Shown here: one piece after another, positions 16,368 through 24,954 of the stretch
Layout: each line of letters opens with the position of its first letter
How positions within the stretch are numbered: the first letter of the stretch is position 1
Source of the DNA: Streptomyces sp. ITFR-16
GTDB taxonomy: Bacteria > Actinomycetota > Actinomycetes > Streptomycetales > Streptomycetaceae
Direction: 5' to 3'
Assembly (NCBI RefSeq): GCF_031844705.1
Contig: NZ_CP134609.1
Span: 7,440,001 to 7,504,000, forward strand
Length of the DNA stretch: 64,000 nt
Program-made: the position numbers and the translations under genes
The notes under the pieces: generated by a model
The model's input: only the letters and a program-made list of their open reading frames with translations
What the model was told of the DNA's origin: nothing
Database searches by the model: none

Positions 16368-17201
16368 TCAGTCGGGGGCGCGCGCACCCGCCTCGTGGCG
16401 CAGGACCAGCACCGCCGCGTCGTCCTCGTGCCCGGTGCGCTCGGCCGAGCCCAGGATCGCGTCGGCCAGCTCGTCCGCGTCGTCTCCCACCCGGGAGCGC
16501 ACCAGCCGCACCACGTCCGCGAGACCCTCGTCGATCGCGTACGAGGGGCCCTCGATCACCCCGTCGGTGAGCAGCACGAACGCCCCGTCGGCCGTGAGCC
16601 GCCGGGTGGTGACCGGGTACTCCTCGCCCGCCTGGATCCCGAGCGGCAGACCGCCCTCGTCCTCGGTGGTCCCCGACCGGCCGTCGGCGGTCGCCCACAC
16701 GGCGGCCACATGGCCGGCGCGGGCGCTCTGGAGCTCCCGGGTGTGCGGGTCGAGCCGGACGAAGGTGCAGGTGGCGAGGAGACCGGAGTCCACGGCGAGC
16801 AGCAGGTCATTGGTACGCCCCACGACCTCGCCCGGGTCGGCCGCCGTCACCGCGAGCGCCCGCATCGCGATCCGGATCTGGCCCATGAACGCCGCCGCCT
16901 CGACATCGTGTCCCTGCACGTCGCCGATGGCGAACGCCAGCGCACCGTCCGGCAGCACGAACCCGTCGAACCAGTCGCCGCCGATGTCCAGCCCGCTGCG
17001 GGCGGGCGTGTACCGGGCGGCGGTGTGCAGCCCCGGCAGGGAGGGCAGAACGGAGGGCAGCATCTCGCGCTGGAGCGCCTCGGCCAGCTCCACCCGGGCC
17101 TGGTGCAGCTCCACCTCGCGGCGGGCCCGGGAGGTGAGGTGCTGGAGCGTGGTGAGCAGCTCTTCGGCGCTGGCCGAACGGGGAGGACGACGCCGGTTCA
17201 T
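16368..17201 (-). CDS. PP2C-type protein phosphatase, SpoIIE/RsbU family
   Basis: 277 residues. A coiled-coil N-terminus (ARREVELHQARVELAEALQREMLP) leads into the SpoIIE phosphatase fold. Metal and catalytic residues look intact: GLDIGGDWFDGF, AIGDVQGHDVEAAAFMGQIR, VLLTDGVIEG and EDDAAVLVLRHE. Such enzymes dephosphorylate anti-anti-sigma factors to control partner-switching sigma systems. No sensor domain of its own; the downstream MASE1 protein could supply one. ATG 17201 (MNRRRPP) is chosen over a longer open frame that would run into the divergent DUF1876 region. Confidence 0.9.
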   Translation of the reverse strand: MNRRRPPRSASAEELLTTLQHLTSRARREVELHQARVELAEALQREMLPSVLPSLPGLHTAARYTPARSGLDIGGDWFDGFVLPDGALAFAIGDVQGHDVEAAAFMGQIRIAMRALAVTAADPGEVVGRTNDLLLAVDSGLLATCTFVRLDPHTRELQSARAGHVAAVWATADGRSGTTEDEGGLPLGIQAGEEYPVTTRRLTADGAFVLLTDGVIEGPSYAIDEGLADVVRLVRSRVGDDADELADAILGSAERTGHEDDAAVLVLRHEAGARAPD

Positions 17202-17451
17202 GGGCCGCTCCGCAGTGCATGGGGTGGCGAGCCGCACCACAGAGTCTGTCGTGGCGGGACAATCCGGGGGATCGGCAGGGATCCGGACGCGTACGAGGCC
17301 GCTGCCCGGCTGCCGCGGACGTCGCTCCTCGCATCCTATTTCGGCGGGGCGATCCGCGCAGGCCGAGCGCCCTCGGCCCGTTGGGTGGATGCTGGGAGTG
17401 GACCCGTGTGGCGGTGGCGCCTGCCGGCCGGCGCGGGCCGGGAGGTGCGCG

Positions 17452-17751
17452 ATGAATCGCACGATGGAATGGACGGTGCGGGTCGATCTGTCCGAGGAGG
17501 ACGGGACGACCAAGGCGGAAGCGGTGCTCGACACGGGCACGGCCAAACTCACCGGCCACGGGATCGCCCGCTGCAGTCCACAGGATCCGGACGTGCCCAC
17601 CATCGGGGACGAACTCGCGGCGAGCCGCGCGATGCGCGATGTCGCGGGTCAGCTGATGACCGTCGCCGACCGTGCGCTCGGCGAGGCCGGCGCGGGCCCG
17701 GCCGACGGCCCCGTGCCCCCGCCGTACGCCTGGTCGGACGCGACCGCCTGA
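17452..17751 (+). CDS. DUF1876 domain small protein (dsRBD-like fold)
   Basis: 99 residues. MEWTVRVDLSEEDGTTKAEAVLDTGTAKLTGHGIARCSP followed by an alpha helix with RAMRDVAGQLMTVADRAL matches the small actinobacterial DUF1876 family, often present in many copies per genome and predicted to resemble a double-stranded RNA-binding fold. Function is unknown. GGGAGGTG sits 6-12 bases before the ATG. Stand-alone gene, divergent from the phosphatase across 250 bp in which I see no other gene. Confidence 0.85.
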   Translation: MNRTMEWTVRVDLSEEDGTTKAEAVLDTGTAKLTGHGIARCSPQDPDVPTIGDELAASRAMRDVAGQLMTVADRALGEAGAGPADGPVPPPYAWSDATA

Positions 17752-17875
17752 CCCCGGGACTTGCCGCCCCCGGGCGCCTGGAGTGTCCTCTCGCCGCCTG
17801 CCGCCCCGGGCCGTAGCGTGACCGGCACAGAGGCCGGGCAGAGGCCCGGCGCACGAGTAGCCCCCGGGTGACCCC

Positions 17876-18493
17876 ATGTGCTGGAGCGCGACCGCCGACC
17901 TCGTCGCGGGCAGTGCAGTGGCGGCGATCGGCGCCGCCTGCGTCCTGCGCACCCGCCGGGCCCGGGACCTGCCGCTCGCCTCCCTCCCGCTGCTCCTCGG
18001 GGCGCACCAGATCATCGAGTCCGCCGTCTGGCGCGCGGACGGCGGCAGCGGCCCTGCGACCGTGGCCTGGGCGGTCATCGCCCTGCCCCTGCTGGCGCTG
18101 TGGGTACCGGTGGGCGTGCTGTGCGCCGCCCCGGCGCACGCGCGGCGCCGCCTGACGGTCCCGCTCGCGGCCGGGGCCGCGACGTCGGCCGCTCTCGCGT
18201 ACAGCCTGGCGACCCGGCCCGTGACCGCCGAGATCCGCGGCCACACCCTCGGCTATGTGCTGGACCTGCCGCGTCCGGAGCTGCTGGTCGCCGGCTACCT
18301 GCTGGCCACTGTCGGCTCCCTGCTGCTGTCCGGCGACCGCCGGCTGGCCTGGCTCGGCGTGATCGTGGCGGGCGGGGCCGCGGTCTGCGCGGCGCTGTGG
18401 CGGCTGGAGTTCATCTCCACCTGGTGCGCGTTCGCCGCCGTCTGCTCGGTGGTCCTGCTCGGCTGGGCCGGCAGACGGCCGGAGACCGGTTGA
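17876..18493 (+). CDS. DUF6629-type integral membrane protein
   Basis: 205 residues, seven predicted TM segments, starting MCWSATADLVAG. The conserved opening MCWSA, HQIIESAVWR around residue 44 and the C-terminal WCAFAAVCSVVLLG match a Streptomyces membrane family known only as DUF6629. No enzymatic motif visible. No obvious ribosome site before the ATG. Function unknown. Confidence 0.8.
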   Translation: MCWSATADLVAGSAVAAIGAACVLRTRRARDLPLASLPLLLGAHQIIESAVWRADGGSGPATVAWAVIALPLLALWVPVGVLCAAPAHARRRLTVPLAAGAATSAALAYSLATRPVTAEIRGHTLGYVLDLPRPELLVAGYLLATVGSLLLSGDRRLAWLGVIVAGGAAVCAALWRLEFISTWCAFAAVCSVVLLGWAGRRPETG

Positions 18494-18577
18494 CCACGTT
18501 TGTCACGGAATTGTCCCTGATGCGCAACACGCGCCGAGGTGCTGTCCCCGCACCGGGCGACCGGGCCAGTGTGTGCG

Positions 18578-18598
18578 TTCCCGGCATCACGCCGGGAA
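18578..18598. terminator. 8-bp stem-loop after the DUF6629 gene
   Basis: TTCCCGGC at 18578-18585 pairs perfectly with 18591-18598 around an ATCAC loop. It lies 85 bp past the DUF6629 stop and 53 bp before the next start, so it may be a terminator or part of the next gene's leader. Confidence 0.4.
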
Positions 18599-18651
18599 AG
18601 GACAACGCCCGGATACGCCTCACGGCCCGGGCGCGCATGTGAGGGGTCTTC

Positions 18652-19122
18652 ATGTCCCGTTCCGCCCGGCGCGTCACCGCCGCCGTTCTCGCTTCCGGCG
18701 CACTGGTCGCCGCCGCCGCGCTCCCCGCGGTCGCCGACGGCCACGGCCGCGGTCACGACCCGCGCCCCACCGTCGTCCTGGGCCAGGTCCAGTACGACAG
18801 CCCTGGCCGGGACACCCGGTCGAACCGGAGCCTGAACGGTGAGTGGGTCACCGTCACCAACACCGGCCGCCGGGCGGTCAACCTGCGCGGCTGGACGCTC
18901 AGCGACGAGAGCCGCCACACCTACCGCTTCGACCTGCGGCTGCCCGGCCGCTCCTCGGTGCGCGTGCACACCGGCGCCGGCCGCGACAACAGCCGCGACG
19001 TCTACCAGGACCTGCGCCGCCACATCTGGGACGACAGCGACACGGCGACCCTCGAAGACGCGCGGGGCCACAAGGCCGACTCCAAGTCCTGGGGCCGGCA
19101 CCACCACGGCCCCCGCCGCTGA
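18652..19122 (+). CDS. secreted lamin-tail (LTD) domain protein
   Basis: 156 residues. Signal peptide MSRSARRVTAAVLASGALVAAAALPAVA, cleavage after ALA-type site VADG about residue 29. The mature part is a single lamin-tail Ig-like domain: LNGEWVTVTNTGRRAVNLRGWTLSDESRHTYRF is the family signature, ending with a charged DDSDTATLEDARGHKADSKSW strand. Such domains occur in extracellular actinobacterial proteins and probably mediate adhesion or surface association; the role of this stand-alone copy is unknown. Confidence 0.88.
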   Translation: MSRSARRVTAAVLASGALVAAAALPAVADGHGRGHDPRPTVVLGQVQYDSPGRDTRSNRSLNGEWVTVTNTGRRAVNLRGWTLSDESRHTYRFDLRLPGRSSVRVHTGAGRDNSRDVYQDLRRHIWDDSDTATLEDARGHKADSKSWGRHHHGPRR

Positions 19123-19142
19123 CCCCCGGCGCCCGCCCGACC

Positions 19143-19178
19143 GCGGCGCACCACGGCCCGACCGCCGTGGTGCGCCGC
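19143..19178. terminator. strong bidirectional terminator hairpin
   Basis: Perfect 14-bp stem: GCGGCGCACCACGG at 19143-19156 with its complement at 19165-19178, 8-base loop. Lies between the convergent LTD and PI-PLC-like genes. Confidence 0.8.
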
Positions 19179-19192
19179 ACCCGTGGGCCGGC

Positions 19193-21376
19193 TCAGGAGC
19201 CCCCAGAGGCCGCCGCCCGCTCCTCGTTCAGCGCGTCCACCGCGCCCCGCACATCGCCGATCGTCGTGTAGTCGACGGCGACGAAGTTCACCGGCCGGCC
19301 CCGCTCCCTCTCGCACCGCCGGACCCGGTCCAGCACCCAGTCGCGGGCGTTGACCTTCCCCGCGTCGATCCGGCTGCCGCCGGCGTCCGTGACGAAGTGG
19401 TTGAGCAGGAAGAGCCGCTTGCCGGTGCCGCCCCGGTGCGGGACACAGGTCATCTCACCGGGGGAGCGGAAGGCGAACGGCGTCTCCATCCCGTACCGGT
19501 AGAAGTTGCGGTACCAGGGCGCCGGTCCGTCGGCCTCCTCGGCGAACACCACCAGCCGCCGCCCGCTGCCGGTCATCTCGCCCAGCGTCGGCCACGGCTT
19601 CGCCGGATCGGGGTCCGGGGTGTGGACCAGATCGTCGATCCCCGCCTGCCGGAAGGCCCGTTCGGTGTCCTCACCGCTGATCGCGTCCTGGATGATCAGC
19701 GTCACCACCTCGGTGGGATGCTCCCGCATCCAGTCACCGATCGCGGCGAGAGCGGGCACCATCTCGACGGCCCCGGCCCGGCACACCGCGTGACACAGCC
19801 ACAGCCCCGCGCGCGGCGGATTGAGCCGGTCGATCGCGGCCCCGATCAGCCGCCGCTGCTCCGGTGAGAACTCGGGGGTGTCGAGCCGCTGTGTGATCTC
19901 CCGCGAGGTCTCCCAGTGGTACGTGTCGATCTGCAGCGCCCGCGCCCCGGCGTCGAGCTGGGCCGTGACGGAGGGGTCCTGGAGCGGCCCGATGAACCGG
20001 TCGTACGTCGTCGCGTTGGCGTTGTGCGAGGTGACCTCGGCGACCTCGTCGTACCGCAGCCCGCACAGCTTCGCGCTCCCCTGACAGATCTGCGCGGCGC
20101 CCCGGTTGACTCCCACGGGTACGAGCAGCACCCCGGCCATCGCCGCGCACCCGGCCCCGGCGGCCAGCCCGCGCACCCGGGGCGCGGTGAGCGAGGCCCG
20201 CGGCCGCACCCGTACCGCCCAGCCCACCGCCGCCAGCAGCGCGCCGATCGCGAACGGGACCAGGGCGGTCGTCAGCGCGGTGAGGGCGATCCGGTCGAAC
20301 GCCGCTCCCTGCAGATCGTCGACCAGCCCGGTCAGTCCGGGCGGCCAGGAGTCCGGCGGGGTCACCACCCGTCCGCCGGTGACCAGGCGCGCGAGCAGGA
20401 CCGCGGACCCGGTCAGGACCGCACCCGAGAGGAGGGCCGCACCCAGCGCGGACAGCCGTCGGCCGGGCCCCGCCGGTGAGGCGAACCACAGCACCGCCAG
20501 GGACGCCACGCCCAGCACGCTCGCGAGGGCCTCCACCAGGCCGAGACCCTCGTGGGTCACCACCCGCGCCCGGTGGACGGCGTCGAGGTCGTTCCCCGAA
20601 GCGGCGAGCGCCTCGGTGATGTCCCACGTCCCGCCGCCGACCGTCGCCCGCAGCTCGGCCGCCGAGGCGCGGGTCCGCTCGGAGACGGCGGCCGGGGCCA
20701 CCGCCGCGAGCGCCGTGGCCACATCGCCTTCGGCCAGCGCCACCGACACCTCCGGACGCAGCGCCTCCCGCGCCTCGGCCGGCACGGACCGCAGCAGCGC
20801 GTCCGTCGCCTGCCGGGCCTGGGCCTCTGAGAGCGGCAGCGCGGGCAGCCCCTCCGGGATCCGCCCGGCGACCAGTCCGTCCAGGGCCTTCTCCAGATCG
20901 GCCGAGAACGCGGCGAAGTCCGGCTCGGGCCGGTTCTGGAGCGAGGCGACCAGGTCACCGAAGTAGATCTGGGTGAGATCGCCCAGGTTGCCGGCGACCG
21001 GACGCAGATCCACGGTCAGCCGCAGCGTGTCGAGGTCACCGCGCAGGTAGCCGACCACGCCGTCGATCTGCTGGTGGGTCAGGTCCCGGACCGTCTCGGG
21101 CGGCAGCACCACCTTGAGGTTGGAGGTGACGATCGCCTCCGGGACCGGCAGCCGCGCCAGGAGGTCCCGGGTGACGCCCGAGGCCCGGGGATCGACGAGC
21201 ACCTCGTCGTACAGGCGGTCGTAGGCGTGCCGGTCGTCGAGGACCGAGCGGTAGAAGGACGGCGACACCACCGTGCTGCGCGCGGTCGCGGTCAGGGCCA
21301 TCACCAGGGTGCACAGGGCGGCCAGGACGAAGGCGACGGTGCGCAGGGCGTGCGGCTCCCGGCGGGAGGTGTCCAT
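19193..21376 (-). CDS. membrane-anchored PI-PLC X-like domain protein
   Basis: 727 residues. One TM segment near the N-terminus (TVAFVLAALCTLVMALTATA), a ~220-residue extracytoplasmic region, then four TM segments between ~275 and 440. The C-terminal ~280 residues resemble PI-specific phospholipase C X domains: EVTSHNANATTYDRF with the first catalytic-type His, QLDAGARALQIDTYHWE, LWLCHAVC with the second His, and EVVTLIIQD. Substrate is uncertain since bacterial members vary. The start at 21376 (MDTSRREPH) begins right before the first TM; the frame is open further upstream but overlaps the next gene's 3' region without family support. Confidence 0.78.
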   Translation of the reverse strand: MDTSRREPHALRTVAFVLAALCTLVMALTATARSTVVSPSFYRSVLDDRHAYDRLYDEVLVDPRASGVTRDLLARLPVPEAIVTSNLKVVLPPETVRDLTHQQIDGVVGYLRGDLDTLRLTVDLRPVAGNLGDLTQIYFGDLVASLQNRPEPDFAAFSADLEKALDGLVAGRIPEGLPALPLSEAQARQATDALLRSVPAEAREALRPEVSVALAEGDVATALAAVAPAAVSERTRASAAELRATVGGGTWDITEALAASGNDLDAVHRARVVTHEGLGLVEALASVLGVASLAVLWFASPAGPGRRLSALGAALLSGAVLTGSAVLLARLVTGGRVVTPPDSWPPGLTGLVDDLQGAAFDRIALTALTTALVPFAIGALLAAVGWAVRVRPRASLTAPRVRGLAAGAGCAAMAGVLLVPVGVNRGAAQICQGSAKLCGLRYDEVAEVTSHNANATTYDRFIGPLQDPSVTAQLDAGARALQIDTYHWETSREITQRLDTPEFSPEQRRLIGAAIDRLNPPRAGLWLCHAVCRAGAVEMVPALAAIGDWMREHPTEVVTLIIQDAISGEDTERAFRQAGIDDLVHTPDPDPAKPWPTLGEMTGSGRRLVVFAEEADGPAPWYRNFYRYGMETPFAFRSPGEMTCVPHRGGTGKRLFLLNHFVTDAGGSRIDAGKVNARDWVLDRVRRCERERGRPVNFVAVDYTTIGDVRGAVDALNEERAAASGGS

Positions 21377-21441
21377 GCCCCCATGCTCCGTCTCCCCGCG
21401 CGATGCTGCGAGCGGAGCCGCCCCCGTGATCTGCCGGTCCG

Positions 21442-23514
21442 TCAGGGCCCTTCGCCGGGCGGGACCTCCTGCTCGGTCCACAGCGCCTTGCCGCCGGTGC
21501 CGTAGCGGGTGCCCCAGTGCGTGGCGAGCTGGGAGACGATGAACAGCCCGCGCCCGCCCTCGTCGACGGTGCGCGCATGCCGCAGATGCGGCGCCACCGG
21601 ACTTGTGTCGTGGACCTCGCAGGTCAGGGTGCGGTCCAGCAGGAGCCGCAGATGCAGCGGCGGGGTGCCGTAACGGACCGCGTTGGTGATCAGCTCGCTC
21701 ACGATCAGCTCGGTCGACTCGATGGTGTCCTCGCCGAGGTTCCAGCCCTCCAGCCGGTCGCGGACCAGGGTGCGGGCGACGGCCGGTGTGGTCCGGTCGT
21801 GGGCCAGCTCCCAGGTCGCCACCCGGTCCGCCGGTACGACCCCGGTCCTGGCGAGCAGCAGTGCGGCGCCGTCCGGATGGGTCTCGGCGGGCAGGTGGTA
21901 GACGACGGCGTCGCACAGCGCCTGCATCCCGCGCTCCGGAAACGCCAGGGCGTCCCGCACCCGCTCCACGGAGCGCTCCTCGGGCAGCAGCGAATCGGTC
22001 AGGAAGGCCAGCACACTGCCCTCTTCGAGCCGGACCGAGGCGGTGGCGAAGGGGGCACTGTCCTCGGAGAAGAGCATCGGCCCCTCCGGTACGTCCAGGT
22101 CGAGCGGGCGGCCGTCCGGGCCGACGACGACCGGGGCGGGACGCCCCGCCCGCGCCATCGTGCAGACCCGGGTGAACGGGTCGTAGACCGCGTACAGGCA
22201 GGCCGCCGTGAGCGACTGGCGGTGCAGCGAGTCACCGGGCGGCAGCGACCGGCGCTCCCGGGCCAGCCGGTCGGCCGTGTCGTTGAGCCGGGCCAGCACC
22301 TCGTCGGGCTCCAGGTCCAGACCGGCCAGCGCGTGGATGACCGTGCGCAGCTGCCCCATGGTGATGGCGGTCTGGAGGCCGTGCCCGGCCACATTGCCGA
22401 TGATCAGCGCGGTACGCGCGCCGGACAGGCCGATGGTGTCGAACCAGCAGCCACTGTTGCGCCCCGGCAGCAGGACGTGCGCGGTCTCGATGGCGATACG
22501 GGCGCCGTCGTGCTGGGAAAGGAGCCGGCGCTGGACGGTAGAGGCGATGGCGTGGTCGTGGGCGTAGCGCCGGGCGTTCTCGATGCTCAGGGCCGTGTGC
22601 GCGGCGGCGGTCAGCGCGAGGGCGAGGTCGTTCTCGTCGTAGGGATCGGTGCCCTGGCACCGGTAGAGGCTCACGACACCGAGGAAGGCCCCGTGCAGTT
22701 TCAGCGGGACCACGATCAGGGAGTGGGCCCCGGTCACGGTGACCATCCGCGCGGTCACGGGATCGGCGTCCAGCCACGGGGTGTCCCGGCCGAGCGCGAC
22801 GAGCCGGGGCCGCAGATCGGCGGCGGCGAGCGCGAACGGGGTGTGCTCCGGCAGCCGGCGCGTCTCGCCCACCAGGACATCACCGTCGACCCCGCGCCGG
22901 GCGGCCCGGCGCAGCGGCACATCGGCGCCCACCGGGCTGAGCGGCGCGTCCGCACCGCGCAGGACCTCGTCCACCACCTCGACCACGGCGAAGTCCGCGA
23001 ACAGCGGCACCATCGCTGCCACCAGCCCCTCGCAGGCCGCCGCCACATCGAGCGAGTGGCCCACCTCCCGGCGCACCGAGGCCAGGCAGTCCGCCCGCAG
23101 CCGGGCCTTCTCGCGTTCGTTGACATCGACCACCGCCGCCAGCACCCCGAGCGCAGTGCCGTCGGGGGCGTCCAGGCGGTGCAGGGTGACCATCAGGCTG
23201 CGGTCGGGGCCGGGCGCCCCGGCGAGCCGGCCCCGGATCACCCGGTTGAGCACGGGCTCCCCGGTCTCCAGTACCTCGTGCAGCAGCCGGTCGGCCTCTT
23301 CGGGGTCGTCGAGCCGGTACGCCTCGGTGAAGTGCAGCCCCAGGATCCGGTCACTGGCGGCCGGGTCGGACAGGGTGTTGACGCGCTCCACCCGCAGCTG
23401 CGTGTCCAGGACGTGCAGGCCCACCGCGGACTGGCTGAACAGGGTGTCCAGCAGGGCCCTCTCCATGTCGTCGCCCGTGGGCGAGCCAGGGGCCGGTGCA
23501 CCGGCATCCGACAC
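21442..23514 (-). CDS. PAS-GAF-SpoIIE-like-HATPase regulatory protein with degenerate phosphatase site
   Basis: 690 residues from a GTG at 23514 with GGGGG 8 bases upstream. Order: PAS-like (~20-140), GAF (~150-320), SpoIIE-type PP2C fold (~330-550), C-terminal HATPase_c anti-sigma kinase-like domain (~560-690; ELIVSELITNAVRYG is the N-box, EGGRGLFIVSQLATHWG the G-box). The PP2C part is odd. Where active relatives have GGDW-D it reads NSGCWFD, and where they have GDV-GHG it reads GNVAGHG. The TDG motif is TDSLLP and the terminal DD-A-L is DGAALL. At least two metal-binding Asp are gone, so it is probably a pseudophosphatase; the kinase-like end may still bind ATP and an anti-sigma partner. 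Confidence 0.82.
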   Translation of the reverse strand: MSDAGAPAPGSPTGDDMERALLDTLFSQSAVGLHVLDTQLRVERVNTLSDPAASDRILGLHFTEAYRLDDPEEADRLLHEVLETGEPVLNRVIRGRLAGAPGPDRSLMVTLHRLDAPDGTALGVLAAVVDVNEREKARLRADCLASVRREVGHSLDVAAACEGLVAAMVPLFADFAVVEVVDEVLRGADAPLSPVGADVPLRRAARRGVDGDVLVGETRRLPEHTPFALAAADLRPRLVALGRDTPWLDADPVTARMVTVTGAHSLIVVPLKLHGAFLGVVSLYRCQGTDPYDENDLALALTAAAHTALSIENARRYAHDHAIASTVQRRLLSQHDGARIAIETAHVLLPGRNSGCWFDTIGLSGARTALIIGNVAGHGLQTAITMGQLRTVIHALAGLDLEPDEVLARLNDTADRLARERRSLPPGDSLHRQSLTAACLYAVYDPFTRVCTMARAGRPAPVVVGPDGRPLDLDVPEGPMLFSEDSAPFATASVRLEEGSVLAFLTDSLLPEERSVERVRDALAFPERGMQALCDAVVYHLPAETHPDGAALLLARTGVVPADRVATWELAHDRTTPAVARTLVRDRLEGWNLGEDTIESTELIVSELITNAVRYGTPPLHLRLLLDRTLTCEVHDTSPVAPHLRHARTVDEGGRGLFIVSQLATHWGTRYGTGGKALWTEQEVPPGEGP

Positions 23515-23673
23515 GTCGCACCCCCAAAGGGCTCCGCCGCCCCGAAGGTCGGCGGCTCTGCGGACAGCCTGCGGACCCCGGCCCCGGCCCCGGCCCGCCA
23601 CCGCGCCGCGGCGAACGGGTGAAGCGGCGCCGTACGGGACGACGCCCGGCGGCGGACTTTGCGAACCGGAGTT

Positions 23674-24954
23674 CTACGCCGACCCGTCCCCCGTGCCCTC
23701 TCCGGAGGCCGGCGGGGCGGGCGGGGCCGGGGAGTCCCCGGACTGCGGGGGCACCGGCTCCGGGGCGGACTCCGAGTTCGGGGGCTCCTGCGAGGCAGGC
23801 GGTTCCTGCGAGTCGGGCGGCGGCGGGGGCTCCTCCGACGACGGGGGAGGGGCGGGGGGTTCGGACGACGGCTCACCGGGCTGCGTCTGCGGCGCCGACG
23901 GTTCGTCGGACGACGGCGGACGCGACGAGGAGGAGTCCGACGGGCAGTCCCCCTTGTCGGACCCGGGCGGACACGGCTTCGCGCTGGCGTCGGCGGGCGG
24001 GTCGGTCTTCTTGTCGCCGCCGCCCGTGTCGCCCGCGTCGCGGGAGAACCAGCCGTCGCTCTGCGGGTCGTACATGACGAACTTGCGCACCGGGCGCGGC
24101 GCGGGCTCCACGACGACCACGTTCGAGGCCCGGTAGCCGGGCCAGGGCTTGCCCGTCTGCTTCGGCGTGCCCTTCAGCGCCACCGGCGGCAGCAACGGGT
24201 TGCCGCAGGCGCAGCGCACCCGGGGCACTCCCCGGTCGTCGACGAGAACGGCGGTGCCTGCCTGGAGAACGGCCTGGAAGCTGGTGGGGGAGCCGTCCCG
24301 GTAGCCGTGGTTGGTCACCCGGGTGTCCAGCCGCAGCTGCACCGGGGTGAGCGAGCGCAGGTAGGCCGGGACACCGGAGGGCTCGATGTCCAGGACCGAG
24401 GCGAAGGCCTTGTTCTTGTCGGGCTGGGCCGTCAGCGACTTGATCTGCTTCTCCACGTCGCAGCTGGCCACCTTGCGGGTGCCGCCGTACAGGCCCGGCG
24501 CCGAACCGTCCACGCCCTGCGTGACGTTGGTCCCGCTCGCCGATGCGCTCGCCGGTGCGGTCGGTGTCGCCGTCGCCGGGGAACTGTCGCGGGCGCTGGA
24601 GGGGGTGTACGGATCCGGGCCGGTCGAACTCGCCGCCTGGAGGAACACCTCACCGCCTGCCTTGGACGAACCGTCCGGACGGGTGAGGACGACGGTCAGC
24701 ACCACCGCCGCCACGATCGCGACGGCGACGGTCGCCACCTTCGGCACCGACCGCCACCACGGGGACCGGGGACCGCCGCCGTCCGGGCTCCGCGCAGGCT
24801 CCTGCGGCGGCTGCCCGGAACCGCCGGAACCACCGGGCCCGGACGGACCGCCGTGACTGCCGCCGGAGGGCGGCCCGGCCGGCGGCCCGGAGGGGCGCTC
24901 CGGGGGCGGCGGGACGGGGCCCTGCTGCGAGGGGCCCGAGAGAGGTCCGGCGGG
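23674..24954 (-). pseudogene. DUF6777-like membrane-anchored protein, 5' end missing
   Basis: The frame reads a Pro/Gly/Ser-rich cytoplasmic stretch (LSGPSQQGPVPPPPERPSG...), then SPWWRSVPKVATVAVAIV and a TM anchor. The extracellular DUF6777 domain follows (GGEVFLQAASSTGPDPYTPS, VDGSAPGLYGGT, GTAVLVDDRGVPRVRCACGNPL), then a Pro/Glu/Ser-rich tail. No ATG or GTG start lies before the proline-rich part: upstream it fuses, out of frame, to the FHA gene at about 24950. A GTG at 24747 just before the TM could still start a 357-residue product lacking the Pro-rich arm, but has only a weak ribosome site. Read as the 3' partner of a deletion; function of intact DUF6777 proteins is unknown. Confidence 0.7.

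Noticed and set aside
24696..24950. C-terminal 85 residues of the FHA reading frame as a real domain
   Set aside because: They are Arg/Pro-rich and correspond to DUF6777 coding sequence read in the wrong frame.
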